Of a stretch of 32,698 bases of DNA, positions 19,571 through 27,940 are shown in pieces. The first letter of the stretch is position 1. Each line of letters begins with the position of its first letter. The notes below the pieces were generated by a model. That model worked only from the letters and a program-made list of their open reading frames with translations, made no database searches and had not been told where the DNA came from. Position numbers and translations under genes: made by a program. The stretch is from a virus, in the IMG/VR virus record IMGVR_UViG_3300032087_002722, positions 1 through 32,698 of that record; one strand, 5' to 3'.

Positions 19571-19622
19571 ATCGCTAGTCATAAGATGACGCTCGCATCG
19601 CTAGCCACATAGTGGCGCTAGC
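19571..19622. repeat. two tandem 26-bp repeats with compensatory hairpins
   Basis: Copies at 19571-19596 and 19597-19622 are directly adjacent and agree at 19 of 26 positions. Each holds a 5-bp hairpin with a 3-nt loop: GTCAT/ATGAC in copy 1 and GCCAC/GTGGC in copy 2. Both stem differences are T-A to C-G changes on both arms (19579/19589 against 19605/19615; 19582/19586 against 19608/19612). The other three differences are two in the loop and one in the 3' flank. A TTGACA follows at 19629. Confidence 0.75.
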
Positions 19623-19663
19623 CTAGGGTTGACATCTGGGCGCTATAAGCTTTAGGCTTAGGA

Positions 19664-19903
19664 ATGAAGAAAACAATAGCAGTGAGTATGGACATTGAGG
19701 TGCTGGATCACATGAAAGCCATTGGTATTAGGAATAGGTCTAAATGGATCGAGGATGCTGCTAAGGAGCTTTTAGGTATGGATAAGGGTATGAGTATCAA
19801 CTCGAGGTTCAAGGACGTTGAGGAGCGTCTGAGAGCCTTAGAGGTGCGCAAGGACAAGGGGTATACGAATTGGGGTGTTCCGACGGAGGTGTGTGGTGAG
19901 TGA
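19664..19903 (+). CDS. ribbon-helix-helix DNA-binding protein
   Basis: This 79-residue protein begins MKKTIAVSMDIEVLDHMKAI, a basic beta strand followed by a helix. NRSKWIEDAAKELLG then completes a typical MetJ/Arc/CopG ribbon-helix-helix unit (about 3-38). The remaining half is a charged helix (FKDVEERLRALEVRKDKG) that could mediate oligomerisation. Such dimers bind tandem operators. As the first gene of the late unit, beside many palindromes, it is a strong candidate for an autoregulator or a late/early switch. TTAGGA directly abuts the ATG, which is too close for a normal SD. Confidence 0.78.
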   Translation: MKKTIAVSMDIEVLDHMKAIGIRNRSKWIEDAAKELLGMDKGMSINSRFKDVEERLRALEVRKDKGYTNWGVPTEVCGE

Positions 19904-20438
19904 TATAAGTGAGTTGGAACGGTCGATAACCAAAGCGATTGGGGAGCGCAGGGATGAACTGTGTCTCTCTGGTCGCAGAGGTTTGGAGAGGGAGAACCCG
20001 GAGAAGGTGGGGCAGGTGTTGTATAACTACTACGGGAATGGGTGGGGGCTGCATAAGGTAAGTAGGGAGATGCAGTATGACCGTGCGGCGGTGCGCACCA
20101 TCATTAGACGGTATGCCGACTACAAGGATGAATGGCGGAAGCTGGGAGGCGACCTAGCCGCAGACCGTGTGCTTAACCTGCATGATATACAGACAACCAT
20201 GCAGGACAGATATGCGGAGCATCTGGAGAATAGTGATGCAGTGCCGACACCGAAGGACATTAAGGAGATGTCCATAGCATTGATGAATGCGGAGCGTAGT
20301 GCCTCGGTAGCCAGGGGAGAGGCTACCAGTGTGACGGAGGAACGTAGGATTACGGACCAAGACTACGCAGACACTTTAGACGCAGTGAGAAAGAGAATAG
20401 AACTAGCCAAAAAAGCGGAGGTAATAGACGTTGAGTAA
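19896..20438 (+). CDS. terminase small subunit
   Basis: This 180-residue protein has an HTH-like N-terminal part (about 35-65: VGQVLYNYYGNGWGLHKVSR, then AAVRTIIRRYADYKDEWRKL), a central helical oligomerisation region, and a C-terminus with RGEATSVTEERRITDQDYADTL. The overall layout is that of phage small terminases that bind the packaging site and feed TerL. I place the start at the GTG at 19896 because GGAGGT ends 5 nt upstream; this overlaps the regulator's stop by 8 nt. The large subunit follows after two small genes. Direct family proof is lacking, but position and layout agree. Confidence 0.77.
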   Translation: MSDISELERSITKAIGERRDELCLSGRRGLERENPEKVGQVLYNYYGNGWGLHKVSREMQYDRAAVRTIIRRYADYKDEWRKLGGDLAADRVLNLHDIQTTMQDRYAEHLENSDAVPTPKDIKEMSIALMNAERSASVARGEATSVTEERRITDQDYADTLDAVRKRIELAKKAEVIDVE

Positions 20439-20646
20439 TGTAATAACAGTTGGTCTCGTATTGTTAATAGCCGCACTGGGCTACCGATGTTACCAACTGG
20501 AGGAGAGGCTGGAAGCCTATGGTAGCGAGCTTATTAAGTTTCAGACAGAGGAGGCAGAGACATTGAAATATTACTACGACATTCTGACAATTCAGAGCTT
20601 CTGGATTGAAAGGATGCAGGATCACTTAGAGGGGACTAGACTATGA
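20431..20646 (+). CDS. 71-residue membrane-anchored coiled-coil protein
   Basis: This protein starts with TTG (GGAGGT 8 nt upstream) and overlaps the small terminase by 8 nt. Residues 3-20 (NVITVGLVLLIAALGYRC) form one membrane helix. The rest is a charged coiled coil with several Tyr and Trp residues. This topology is that of an inner-membrane spanin (Rz-like) or a lysis regulator, but no outer-membrane partner is visible, so the role stays open. Confidence 0.68.
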   Translation: MSNVITVGLVLLIAALGYRCYQLEERLEAYGSELIKFQTEEAETLKYYYDILTIQSFWIERMQDHLEGTRL

Positions 20647-20885
20647 TGGAAGAGTTTGATACAGATAGCGCAGAGTTGGTTCGTGCCGTACTGGCGGAAC
20701 ATTTCCCCAACTTCGCATTCGTCATTCTAGATGACAGCGGCAACCTATATTACGATTATAATAACCATATAATAGGAGAAACCCTATTCAGTAAGGCACT
20801 GATGGATATGCAGTCGCAGATACATACGCAGGCTCTATCAGAGGCTATTGAGAACATTGACTGGGGAGACGACGAAGAAGACTAG
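20643..20885 (+). CDS. unknown acidic protein, 80 residues
   Basis: The protein begins MMEEFDTDSAELVRAVLAEH and ends WGDDEED. It has an alpha/beta pattern (FAFVILDDSGNLYYDYNN) and a strongly acidic tail. It starts in an ATGA overlap and its TAG overlaps the GTG of the large terminase, so it is co-translated with the packaging genes. No family is recognised. Confidence 0.7.
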   Translation: MMEEFDTDSAELVRAVLAEHFPNFAFVILDDSGNLYYDYNNHIIGETLFSKALMDMQSQIHTQALSEAIENIDWGDDEED

Positions 20886-22516
20886 TGGAACTTAGGTTTA
20901 CAGATCATCCCGTATGGAAGAAGCCGCTCTCCGATGAGGAGATGGAATGGCTGCTTGAGAACGACCCTGCCCTACTACAGAAGCTGTGGGAGGCGCACGA
21001 GGGTCGAATTAAAGCGGCAGAGGATGATCCACTAAATCACGGGGTGGAGCTGGAACATTGGGGCTATGCAGAGGAAAGACTAGAAACTTCTCTGAGCGTC
21101 ATGGCTCTCGGCGGCAACAGATCCGGGAAGACAGAATGGGGAGCTAGGTGTGTGGTGCGCGCAGCAATACGGAACCCCGGCTCCGTTATCGTGTGCTTTG
21201 CGCAGGACGAGGATGCTTCTGTGCGAATTCAGCAGTCGGCGGTCTTCCGCAACCTGCCACCGGAGTATAAGAAGAAAGCCAAGACAGAGACGGAGTATAT
21301 CAACTACAAGGTAAAGACAGGATTCTCCGGGGCTTCCTTAATTCTAGAGAACGGATCGCAGATATTGTTCCATAAGTACTCACAGTTTATTGCCAACCGC
21401 TCTAAGTTCGAGGGTCTGGAATTGGGGAGTAAGGAGCCGACGTGGCATAATGTAGGGCTATGGTTGGACGAATATCTGGAAGATGGCGACCTAGTGGAGA
21501 CGATGCGCTTCCGCTTGGCGACGCGCAACTCCAAGATGCTGATGACCTTCACGCCCATCGATGGCTACACACCTTTCGTATCATCCTATCTGAAGGACGT
21601 AGAGACGCTTAGAACACGACCAGCAAAGCTACTGAATGGAGAACAGTTACCGCTTATACAGGATAGCTTTAAGAAGCGCTGCGGCATCGTGTACTTCCAC
21701 TCAGACTTGAATCCGTTCGGTGGCTATGATCGCATTGCAGAGGAACTGAAGCACAGCCATAGGGATGAAATTCTGACTCGCGCATATGGTATACCGGTCA
21801 AGTCTATGACCACGTTGTTCCCACTGTTCAACACAGCGGTACATGTATCTGCCCGTAGACCGAAGGTTAGCGACAAGACTCACACAGTTTACCAAGTAGT
21901 TGACCCAGCAGGGGCTAGGAGCTATACATCTATATGGGCTGCGGTGGATGAGAAGGGCTTTGTAAGTATTTTGAAAGAGTTCCCCGAGAGAAACATTTAC
22001 GGCGAATGGGCGAAGTTCGGAGACCCTAGGTGGAAACATGGACCCGCCGCGGACAAACATTTCTTCTCCGTACAGGCATATGTCAATGAATTTAAGAGAG
22101 TTGAGGAAGAACTGGGCTTAACCGTGTTCCAGAGAATTGGCGACTCTCGCTACTTCGCTAGGGAAAATGAGGACTCTATCGACCTATTTGCACAGTTCTC
22201 GGACTGCGGCATGCACTTCGTACCGTCCAACGGTATCGACATCGACACTGGTATCACATCTCTGGATAAATGGTTTGAGTACAATCCGAACGAGCCAGTC
22301 GGTCCAATCAACAAGCCCATCGTAAATATACACGAATCTTGCGGCAATCTGATAAATAGCCTAGTAAACTGGGGACATCGCGGCAAAAGCGACGAAGCAC
22401 TTAAGGACTTCGTAGACTGCATACGATACCTACGGATGGCGAACGACGGCTATGGACCAATGCACGTAACAGAGAAGTCTTTCAAAGTAACACGTAAATG
22501 TAAAAAGGTTTATTGA
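20885..22516 (+). CDS. terminase large subunit
   Basis: This 543-residue packaging motor starts with GTG in a TAGTG overlap. The ATPase domain has Walker A GGNRSGKT (76-83), Walker B GLWLDE (191-196) and the coupling motif LMTFTP (219-224). The nuclease domain is RNase H-like, with probable metal ligands D340 (QVVDPAG), D420 (RIGDSR) and D511 (DFVDCIRYL). It pumps DNA into the prohead and cuts concatemers. The adjacent small subunit and portal complete the packaging set. The length is normal for phage TerL. Confidence 0.95.
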   Translation: MELRFTDHPVWKKPLSDEEMEWLLENDPALLQKLWEAHEGRIKAAEDDPLNHGVELEHWGYAEERLETSLSVMALGGNRSGKTEWGARCVVRAAIRNPGSVIVCFAQDEDASVRIQQSAVFRNLPPEYKKKAKTETEYINYKVKTGFSGASLILENGSQILFHKYSQFIANRSKFEGLELGSKEPTWHNVGLWLDEYLEDGDLVETMRFRLATRNSKMLMTFTPIDGYTPFVSSYLKDVETLRTRPAKLLNGEQLPLIQDSFKKRCGIVYFHSDLNPFGGYDRIAEELKHSHRDEILTRAYGIPVKSMTTLFPLFNTAVHVSARRPKVSDKTHTVYQVVDPAGARSYTSIWAAVDEKGFVSILKEFPERNIYGEWAKFGDPRWKHGPAADKHFFSVQAYVNEFKRVEEELGLTVFQRIGDSRYFARENEDSIDLFAQFSDCGMHFVPSNGIDIDTGITSLDKWFEYNPNEPVGPINKPIVNIHESCGNLINSLVNWGHRGKSDEALKDFVDCIRYLRMANDGYGPMHVTEKSFKVTRKCKKVY

Positions 22517-22517
22517 T

Positions 22518-22886
22518 ATGAAGAAACTACTAAGAAAACTAGCTGAGGAGTACAACCTTACCTTCGATGAGGCGCACGAAATTGCAACCATGCGTTTAGA
22601 TGAGAGCTGCCTCACTGGTCGCGGCAAGAATCTGTGGGTAAATGAAGCAGGGCAGGAAGTGTTGGACAATATGTTCCCTATGGATGCTATGCTCCGCGCA
22701 CGGGTAATTAAGGAACTACCCAACCCACACTACGTTCGGGCTAAGATTGCCGAATGCGCCGAGTGCATTGCGGTAAGAATCCCACACCGACTAAGAGGAA
22801 AACTCATCGACAAGACCATCTCGGTATTGGCAAAGCGCGAAGACGGCGAACGCAAGTACTACTGGTGCAAGCCTAGTCTTGACTAG
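22518..22886 (+). CDS. unknown protein between terminase and portal
   Basis: This 122-residue protein begins MKKLLRKLAEEYNLTFDEAH. It has a helical N-terminal half that could hold an HTH and a C-terminal half with three cysteines (AECAECIAVR, YYWCKP) and basic residues. It lies 1 nt after the terminase stop. No family is recognised; its position suggests a packaging accessory. Confidence 0.73.
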   Translation: MKKLLRKLAEEYNLTFDEAHEIATMRLDESCLTGRGKNLWVNEAGQEVLDNMFPMDAMLRARVIKELPNPHYVRAKIAECAECIAVRIPHRLRGKLIDKTISVLAKREDGERKYYWCKPSLD

Positions 22887-22910
22887 AATTCTAATAGTTC
22901 TCATACACTG

Positions 22911-22926
22911 GTATAATACAGTATGG
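22911..22926 (+). promoter_or_regulatory. candidate late promoter element overlapping portal start
   Basis: GTATAATACAGTATGG includes an extended -10 (TGGTATAAT, 22909-22917) and runs into the portal ATG at 22923. A 14/16 match occurs before the scaffold gene (25336-25351). No -35 of good spacing is present (TTGACT at 22879 is 27 bp away). If active, the portal mRNA would be leaderless or nearly so. Confidence 0.42.
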
Positions 22927-25106
22927 ATCAAGACACAGAATTTGAAGCAAAAACCTACGTATCGCGCAAGCCAAATGTGCGTGAACTTATCTCCGCCTAC
23001 GACGAAACTGTTACTGAACTAGGTAGCTATTTCCATTATTGCCGGGAGTCGGAGTACGAGCACGACAACTACTGGGAGGGTAAAAGCCGCGATCTACGTA
23101 AGTATGGCTCCGATGCTGTGCCTTGGGAGGGAGCTAGCGACCTAGAGAGTATGGTCGTTAAGGAGCGAATGCAGCGCCTCGTTTCACTGATGATGAGCGC
23201 AGCAAAGCGCGCCAACGTACAGGCGAACCCAGTGGGTATGGAGGATGGACCTCGCGCGGCACTCGTGCGTAAGTTCATGAAGTGGATGCTCACTAGTGGA
23301 TATATCAAACGAATCAACAAAGAGCTGGAACTGGGAGCCTATTACCTACTAGAGCGTGGGCTACTGATTACCCACATTGGCTGGCATCGAGAAGACCGCA
23401 CAGTAAAGCAGGCGGTAACGATCCAACAAATTGCAGAGGCTAACCCACAGATCGCCGAGATGATCCTAGCTGGCGGTCGTGATGACGAGTTGGTGGCAAT
23501 TATTCAGCAAATGTTCCCATCCGTCAAAGATGCTGGCGCACGCAAAGGTATTGAGGAAATCCGCGAAACAGGAACCGGTGAGTTCCCCATGGTGCAGCGT
23601 TCGGTAAACTGCCCAAGCGTACAGACCCTAGCTCCAGACGGAGAGTTTTTATTCCCACCGTTCACGTCTGATCCACAACGCGCACCTTACTGCTTTTGGC
23701 GTACCTACTACACGGTACAGGAGCTGAAGAATAAGGTGAGTACGGACGGCTGGGATGAATCTTTTGTAGACTACGTAATCGAACACCATCGCGGAGAAAG
23801 CCAAAAGGCTGACATTGATATCGACGAAGGTCGCAGAAACGTACGACAGACAGGCTTTGAGTATGAGGCAGACGAAATTGTAGAGATCGTACACGCATAC
23901 CAGCGACTGATCGATCCGTCTGACAATTCCGAGGGCATTTACGAAACGATCTTCCACGAGAGTTTCGGCGGTGAAGACATTGTAAAGAACACAGAGGCTA
24001 AGAGCAGCAAATGGGATTCAGACGACCTAGACGACTTCGAGGAGGGCGAAGAACCAGAAGTTGAGTATATTCAGCCATACGCAAAACATGAGCTGATGAA
24101 CGGGTATACCGATTATCCCGTAGAGGTTACAAAGGCATACGAGAACAACAAGCGCCTCTATGATGTAGACACCATTCCAATGCTGCTTCGCGGCATGCAG
24201 TGGCAGGTAAAGATTGAGACAGACTCGCGCATTGACCGTAATAGCATCTCAACCATGCCACCGATGATGCACCGCATGGGCTATGCACCAGACGACTACG
24301 GTCCCGGCGCACGCATCCCATACATGAGTAAGGGTGACATCGACTTCGCGCCAATCCCGGCGTACGACCCCGGCTCTGTAGAGATGGAGCGTAACATGCA
24401 GGCACGCGCAGACCGACTCGTAGGCTTAGACATTGAAGATCCACTAAGCCAAGTTCAGCGGCAGGCAATGACCGACAAGTTCCTAGACCACATCGGACGT
24501 GTGCTGTATCGCTGCTTCCAGATGTTCCAGCGTTTCGGACCAGACGATGTTATGTTCCGCGTCACTGGCTCACCAGAGATGGTTGAGTTCAAGAAGGGCG
24601 ACCCTAATGAGAACTACGACGTGCTGTTGAGCTACGACGTAATGAACACTGACCCAGAAACTCTAGAGAAGAAGCTGAGTCAGATCGCTTCGTTGATACA
24701 GATGGACCGCAATGGCACTATGGACGTGGATAAGTTCATCGCGTTGGCGGCATCCAGTATCGACCCTATCGTAGCAGACCAAATGCTGATCCCATCACAG
24801 GATGCACAGAAGAAGATTGGCGAGCAAGTTACGGCAGATCTCGGACAAATCTACGCAGGCATCGAACGCCCAGCACTTCCAAACGGAGCGCAGATTGCAC
24901 TACAAGTTATCCAAGCATACACGCAGCAGCCAGATATTCAACAGCGTCTCATGCAGGATGAAGCATTCCGCGCACGTCTTGAGAAATATCAAGGGCAGTA
25001 CACGTTCATGATGCAGCAAGCACAGAACGCTCAGATTGGTAAGATTGGTACGGCGCCTGCCCAGATGGGCGGCGTCCAAACACAGGGCATGCAGCAACAA
25101 GGCTAA
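22923..25106 (+). CDS. portal protein
   Basis: This 727-residue protein follows the terminase and precedes the scaffold and capsid genes. It has the pattern of large podovirus portals of the P22/phiEco32/SU10 kind: an N-terminal region with WEGKSRDLRKYG and VPWEGASDLESMVVKERMQR, a long alpha/beta core, an acidic insertion (DDLDDFEEGEEPEVEY, about 360-375), and a Gln/Met-rich C-terminus that would line the barrel. The dodecameric ring is the DNA channel and terminase docking site. The ATG has no SD; a TATAAT lies 5 nt upstream. Confidence 0.9.
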   Translation: MDQDTEFEAKTYVSRKPNVRELISAYDETVTELGSYFHYCRESEYEHDNYWEGKSRDLRKYGSDAVPWEGASDLESMVVKERMQRLVSLMMSAAKRANVQANPVGMEDGPRAALVRKFMKWMLTSGYIKRINKELELGAYYLLERGLLITHIGWHREDRTVKQAVTIQQIAEANPQIAEMILAGGRDDELVAIIQQMFPSVKDAGARKGIEEIRETGTGEFPMVQRSVNCPSVQTLAPDGEFLFPPFTSDPQRAPYCFWRTYYTVQELKNKVSTDGWDESFVDYVIEHHRGESQKADIDIDEGRRNVRQTGFEYEADEIVEIVHAYQRLIDPSDNSEGIYETIFHESFGGEDIVKNTEAKSSKWDSDDLDDFEEGEEPEVEYIQPYAKHELMNGYTDYPVEVTKAYENNKRLYDVDTIPMLLRGMQWQVKIETDSRIDRNSISTMPPMMHRMGYAPDDYGPGARIPYMSKGDIDFAPIPAYDPGSVEMERNMQARADRLVGLDIEDPLSQVQRQAMTDKFLDHIGRVLYRCFQMFQRFGPDDVMFRVTGSPEMVEFKKGDPNENYDVLLSYDVMNTDPETLEKKLSQIASLIQMDRNGTMDVDKFIALAASSIDPIVADQMLIPSQDAQKKIGEQVTADLGQIYAGIERPALPNGAQIALQVIQAYTQQPDIQQRLMQDEAFRARLEKYQGQYTFMMQQAQNAQIGKIGTAPAQMGGVQTQGMQQQG

Positions 25107-25322
25107 ATGGAACAGATACCACAAGACGTAGCAGCTTTACACACTCACGAGGCTTTTGCCCGGTTCATCGGTCAGATGCACAAGAAACGTGAGGCAACCA
25201 TTCGCGACTTGCACGACAAGGACACAGACCAAGTCATGCAGCTCTCCGGGCGCATCGCGGAACTTCAAGACCTGCTCGACTTGGCGGGTTGGGAAACTTT
25301 ACGGAAAGCCTACAATTTGTAG
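25107..25322 (+). CDS. small helical protein after portal, unknown
   Basis: This 71-residue protein starts at the ATG immediately after the portal TAA. It is helical, with HEAFARFIGQMHKKREATIR and SGRIAELQDLLDLAGWETLR. I recall similar proteins of about 70 residues directly after portal genes in marine podovirus-like phages; their function is unknown to me. Translation is probably coupled to the portal. Confidence 0.73.
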   Translation: MEQIPQDVAALHTHEAFARFIGQMHKKREATIRDLHDKDTDQVMQLSGRIAELQDLLDLAGWETLRKAYNL

Positions 25323-25335
25323 GTTTTGCGGTTCA

Positions 25336-25351
25336 GTATAATAAAGTATAG
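25336..25351 (+). promoter_or_regulatory. candidate late promoter element before scaffold
   Basis: GTATAATAAAGTATAG matches the element at the portal start in 14 of 16 positions. It lies 32 nt upstream of the scaffold ATG, leaving room for a short leader with AAAGGCGG. No -35 is recognised. It could boost scaffold and capsid expression. Confidence 0.42.
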
Positions 25352-25383
25352 CCGATCGCAAGGCGTTAAAAGGCGGCAAATAT

Positions 25384-26448
25384 ATGAGTACAACAGAAGT
25401 CGCAGTTGACGAAGGGACTGCTGAAAACCCTACGGTAAAGTCAAATGTGAGTGCGGATCAATGGGAAGCCAGCCGCATTCAAACGATTCTAGAGGGCGGA
25501 GCCAGAGCGAAAGCCGAGGAAGAGTCCAAGGAATCGGTGATTCAAGAGCAACCTCCAGAGCAGGGAGTACCTGCCGAAGAGATTGAAGAAGAATCCCCCG
25601 ATGTTCTTTCTAAGATTGATTTAGAGGGTCTCTCTGATGACGAGCTTTCCGCATTGCGCGAGAAGTTGATTCCGGGCGCTGAGAAGCGTATCCACGAGTT
25701 GACGGCGAAACGCAAACTAGCGGAAGAGGAGTTCGCTGCTTATCAAGCACAGAACCCCTTGGATCAGCCAGATGAAATTACCGAGAATCCATTTAACGAT
25801 TTGGAAACTGTCGAGGACTTGCAAGCTAAGTTCAAGGAGTCGAAACAAATCTTTAAGTGGGCAGACGATCTGTTGGATGACAACGGATTAGCTGCACCGG
25901 ACGACGTAATCTTCACTGAAGGCGGCAAGGAGTTTACTAAGGCACAGATTAAGCAAGCTAAACGTGAAGCAGACGAAGCTATGGAGATGTATCTCCCGGA
26001 TCGTTTACAATCACTCCAGAAGGTACAGCAAGCTACGCAAATCAAAGCACAGCTTCAAGAGAAAGCGAAAGCAGACCTTGAGTGGATGAAGGACGAGGAG
26101 AGCGAAGTCTACAAGAAGTATAGCGCAGAACTTGAAGGTCCGATGTACCAAAAGCTGATTGAGACAGCGCCTGCCGAAGTTGCAGCTTATCTCCCATACG
26201 TTATTGCCCACGCGGCAAATAGCCTATATGGAGGGTTACAGCCAGCTAAGAAGGAAGCTGTCCAAGAGGAAGCGGTACAGGCAAGCGAGTTCCGAACTGA
26301 ACCACCAAAGTCAGCACAGCCCGCTGCTGCTGCACCTCGTACGAAGAATACGGCTAAATCTAAAGCGATCGAAGAACTGCACAAACGGTATAAAAAGACA
26401 GGCAACCCCGACGACTGGGACAAATGGCAACTAGCACGACGCAGTTAA
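25384..26448 (+). CDS. capsid scaffolding protein
   Basis: This 354-residue protein is strongly acidic in its N-terminal half. It is rich in Glu, Lys, Ala and Gln, with long predicted coiled coil (about 100-150 and 185-250), an Ala/Pro linker (SAQPAAAAPRT, about 307-318) and a basic C-terminal helix (IEELHKRYKKTGNPDDWDKW). This composition, and a basic C-terminus that would bind the coat protein, are typical of scaffolds. It sits directly before the major capsid gene (20-nt gap). It would be lost or cleaved during maturation; no protease domain is seen. Confidence 0.85.
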   Translation: MSTTEVAVDEGTAENPTVKSNVSADQWEASRIQTILEGGARAKAEEESKESVIQEQPPEQGVPAEEIEEESPDVLSKIDLEGLSDDELSALREKLIPGAEKRIHELTAKRKLAEEEFAAYQAQNPLDQPDEITENPFNDLETVEDLQAKFKESKQIFKWADDLLDDNGLAAPDDVIFTEGGKEFTKAQIKQAKREADEAMEMYLPDRLQSLQKVQQATQIKAQLQEKAKADLEWMKDEESEVYKKYSAELEGPMYQKLIETAPAEVAAYLPYVIAHAANSLYGGLQPAKKEAVQEEAVQASEFRTEPPKSAQPAAAAPRTKNTAKSKAIEELHKRYKKTGNPDDWDKWQLARRS

Positions 26449-26468
26449 TAACTAAATAATAATAAGAA

Positions 26469-27449
26469 ATGGCATTCTCAAATACATACGACACTACTAA
26501 TCCGGGGTCGGCAGTATCGAATCGCGAGCATCTTACTGATGACCTCACTATATTTGCTCCCGAAGATACGCCAATCCTTTCCAGCCTTCCTAAGAAAAAG
26601 GCTACAGCAACTAAGGTTGAGTGGACCGTTGACGTTCTCGACGCTCCTCGCAACTCTCCTATCGCTGAAGGCGAAGACGTAACCAGCTTCTCGGACAAGT
26701 TCGAGGGTCGCGCACGTCTCGACAACCGCGTACAGACATTCCGCCGCGACTGGAAAGTCTCCAAGATCCAAGATGCAGTCACATCTGTTGGTCCAGCTAA
26801 CTCCGTACAAGCACAGAAGAAGTGCCTGCGTGAGATCAAGCGCGACATCGAGCTGACTCTCATGGACAATGGAGTTAAAGCAGCCGAAGACGGTGCAGGT
26901 ACAAAGAACCAAATGAGCGGTCTGGACACTTGGATCGACTCCGCTGGTCCTGCTGACGTTCCTGCAAGCTTCCGCACTCCTGCTGCAAGCATCCACGGTT
27001 CTGGCGCATTCACTGAGACAGTTCTCAACAACATGATCACCAGCATCTACCGTGTAAACGGCGAGAGCAATGGTTTGACTCTTGTTGCTGACACTGAGCT
27101 TCGCCGCAAGATCAGCGACTTCCAATACCTTGGCGACCAAACTTCCGTTGTCCGCAACGTGAACTATGACGGTGGCTCTGGTGAAGTTACACTGAGTGTT
27201 GAACTCTATCGTTCACACCACGGCGTTATCTCCATTGTCAACATGAACCCTGTCTGCGCTCCAGACACAACTAACAAGGACTATGGCTACCTGCTGAACC
27301 TTGACTACGCTTGTGTTTACGAGTTACTTCCTCTTATGAGCTACCAGCTCGAGGACGAAGGTGGCGGCAAGCGCGGTTACATGGACGCAACCTTGACACT
27401 GGGTATCAAGCATCCCGGCGCTCACGGTAAGATCACAGCACTTAGCTAA
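26469..27449 (+). CDS. SU10-like major capsid protein (DUF5309 family)
   Basis: This 326-residue coat protein begins MAFSNTYDTTNPGSAVSNRE and continues with APEDTPILSSLPKKKATATK, which is the N-terminal signature of the SU10-like major capsid family (DUF5309). It has an HK97 fold and occurs in phiEco32-related and many environmental phages. The remaining regions (RARLDNRVQTFRRDWKVSK, LYRSHHGVISIVNMNPV) also fit that family. The gene has an A-rich upstream region without SD. Codon choice is more uniform than in neighbours, as expected for the most abundant product. Confidence 0.95.
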   Translation: MAFSNTYDTTNPGSAVSNREHLTDDLTIFAPEDTPILSSLPKKKATATKVEWTVDVLDAPRNSPIAEGEDVTSFSDKFEGRARLDNRVQTFRRDWKVSKIQDAVTSVGPANSVQAQKKCLREIKRDIELTLMDNGVKAAEDGAGTKNQMSGLDTWIDSAGPADVPASFRTPAASIHGSGAFTETVLNNMITSIYRVNGESNGLTLVADTELRRKISDFQYLGDQTSVVRNVNYDGGSGEVTLSVELYRSHHGVISIVNMNPVCAPDTTNKDYGYLLNLDYACVYELLPLMSYQLEDEGGGKRGYMDATLTLGIKHPGAHGKITALS

Positions 27450-27467
27450 TAAGGAGGAGAAGTAATT

Positions 27468-27926
27468 ATGGCTAAATTATCAAATCAAGAAAACTTCTAC
27501 TTCACAGACGAGCTGGTTATTAAGTATTCCGACTTTGCGGATACTACGACCGACAACGCTACGAAAACATTCACTTACGCTATCCCTGCTGGTAGCATCG
27601 TAACCTGCGCCGCAGCTAACCTGCGGACAGCATTCGATGACTCCGGTGCTGGCGACGAGTTGACTGTTACTGTAGGTGATGGTACTGATCCAGACGGCTT
27701 CTTAGCTGCTGCTGCGTTGCACACCGATCAGACCGAAATCTCGTTTGTAGGTAACACTGGTGCGTACTTGGACAATGAGAACGGCAAAGTATATGCTACT
27801 GCCGACACCATTGACATCCTGTTCACACCCAACATTTCTACTGGCACGGACTACGCTCTTTCTGAGCTGACCGCTGGTGAAATTGTATTCAAGTTCGGTA
27901 TCGTTGCAATCGATCCCAACGCTTAA
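27468..27926 (+). CDS. probable head decoration protein
   Basis: This 152-residue, Thr/Ala/Asp-rich protein is mostly beta strand (TKTFTYAIPAGSIVTCAAAN, GKVYATADTIDILFT) and ends with TDYALSELTAGEIVFKFGIV. Acidic beta proteins of this type directly after the capsid gene are usually decoration or cement proteins. The SD is one of the strongest in the window (AAGGAGGAGAAG before the ATG), consistent with high expression. Family identity is not proven. Confidence 0.78.
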   Translation: MAKLSNQENFYFTDELVIKYSDFADTTTDNATKTFTYAIPAGSIVTCAAANLRTAFDDSGAGDELTVTVGDGTDPDGFLAAAALHTDQTEISFVGNTGAYLDNENGKVYATADTIDILFTPNISTGTDYALSELTAGEIVFKFGIVAIDPNA

Positions 27927-27940
27927 AGATTAACTCAACA

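Larger units (their letters stand above)
18941..19663. other. divergent control region without genes
   Basis: These 723 bp separate the leftward early/replication operon from the rightward late unit. I see no credible gene; the frames that cross it are low-complexity. It holds two T7-type promoter-like elements (leftward), three GTTCCAC copies (19251, 19259, 19289), repeated CTCCCGAG, four TCACAGGAT copies, several palindromes, a 30-bp alternating purine-pyrimidine tract followed by G runs, an AT-rich stretch (19553-19565) and two hairpin repeats. This mix of iterated sites, palindromes and an AT-rich segment fits a combined promoter, operator and possibly origin region. Confidence 0.7.

Noticed and set aside
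19069-19589. Open frames on both strands in the control region (92 and 129 codons)
   Set aside because: They run through short repeats and the alternating purine-pyrimidine tract, giving Cys/Gly- or Pro/Arg-rich low-complexity products without SD.
19629-19663. Perfect -35 TTGACA before the regulator gene
   Set aside because: The only TATA-like hexamer (TATAAG, 19644) is 9 bp away and at 17-18 bp spacing only TTAGGC/TAGGCT is found; not accepted as a complete sigma70 promoter.
26360-27140. Long minus-strand frames opposite the capsid gene
   Set aside because: They mirror the strongly biased capsid codons; no start signals and no leftward promoter in the late unit.
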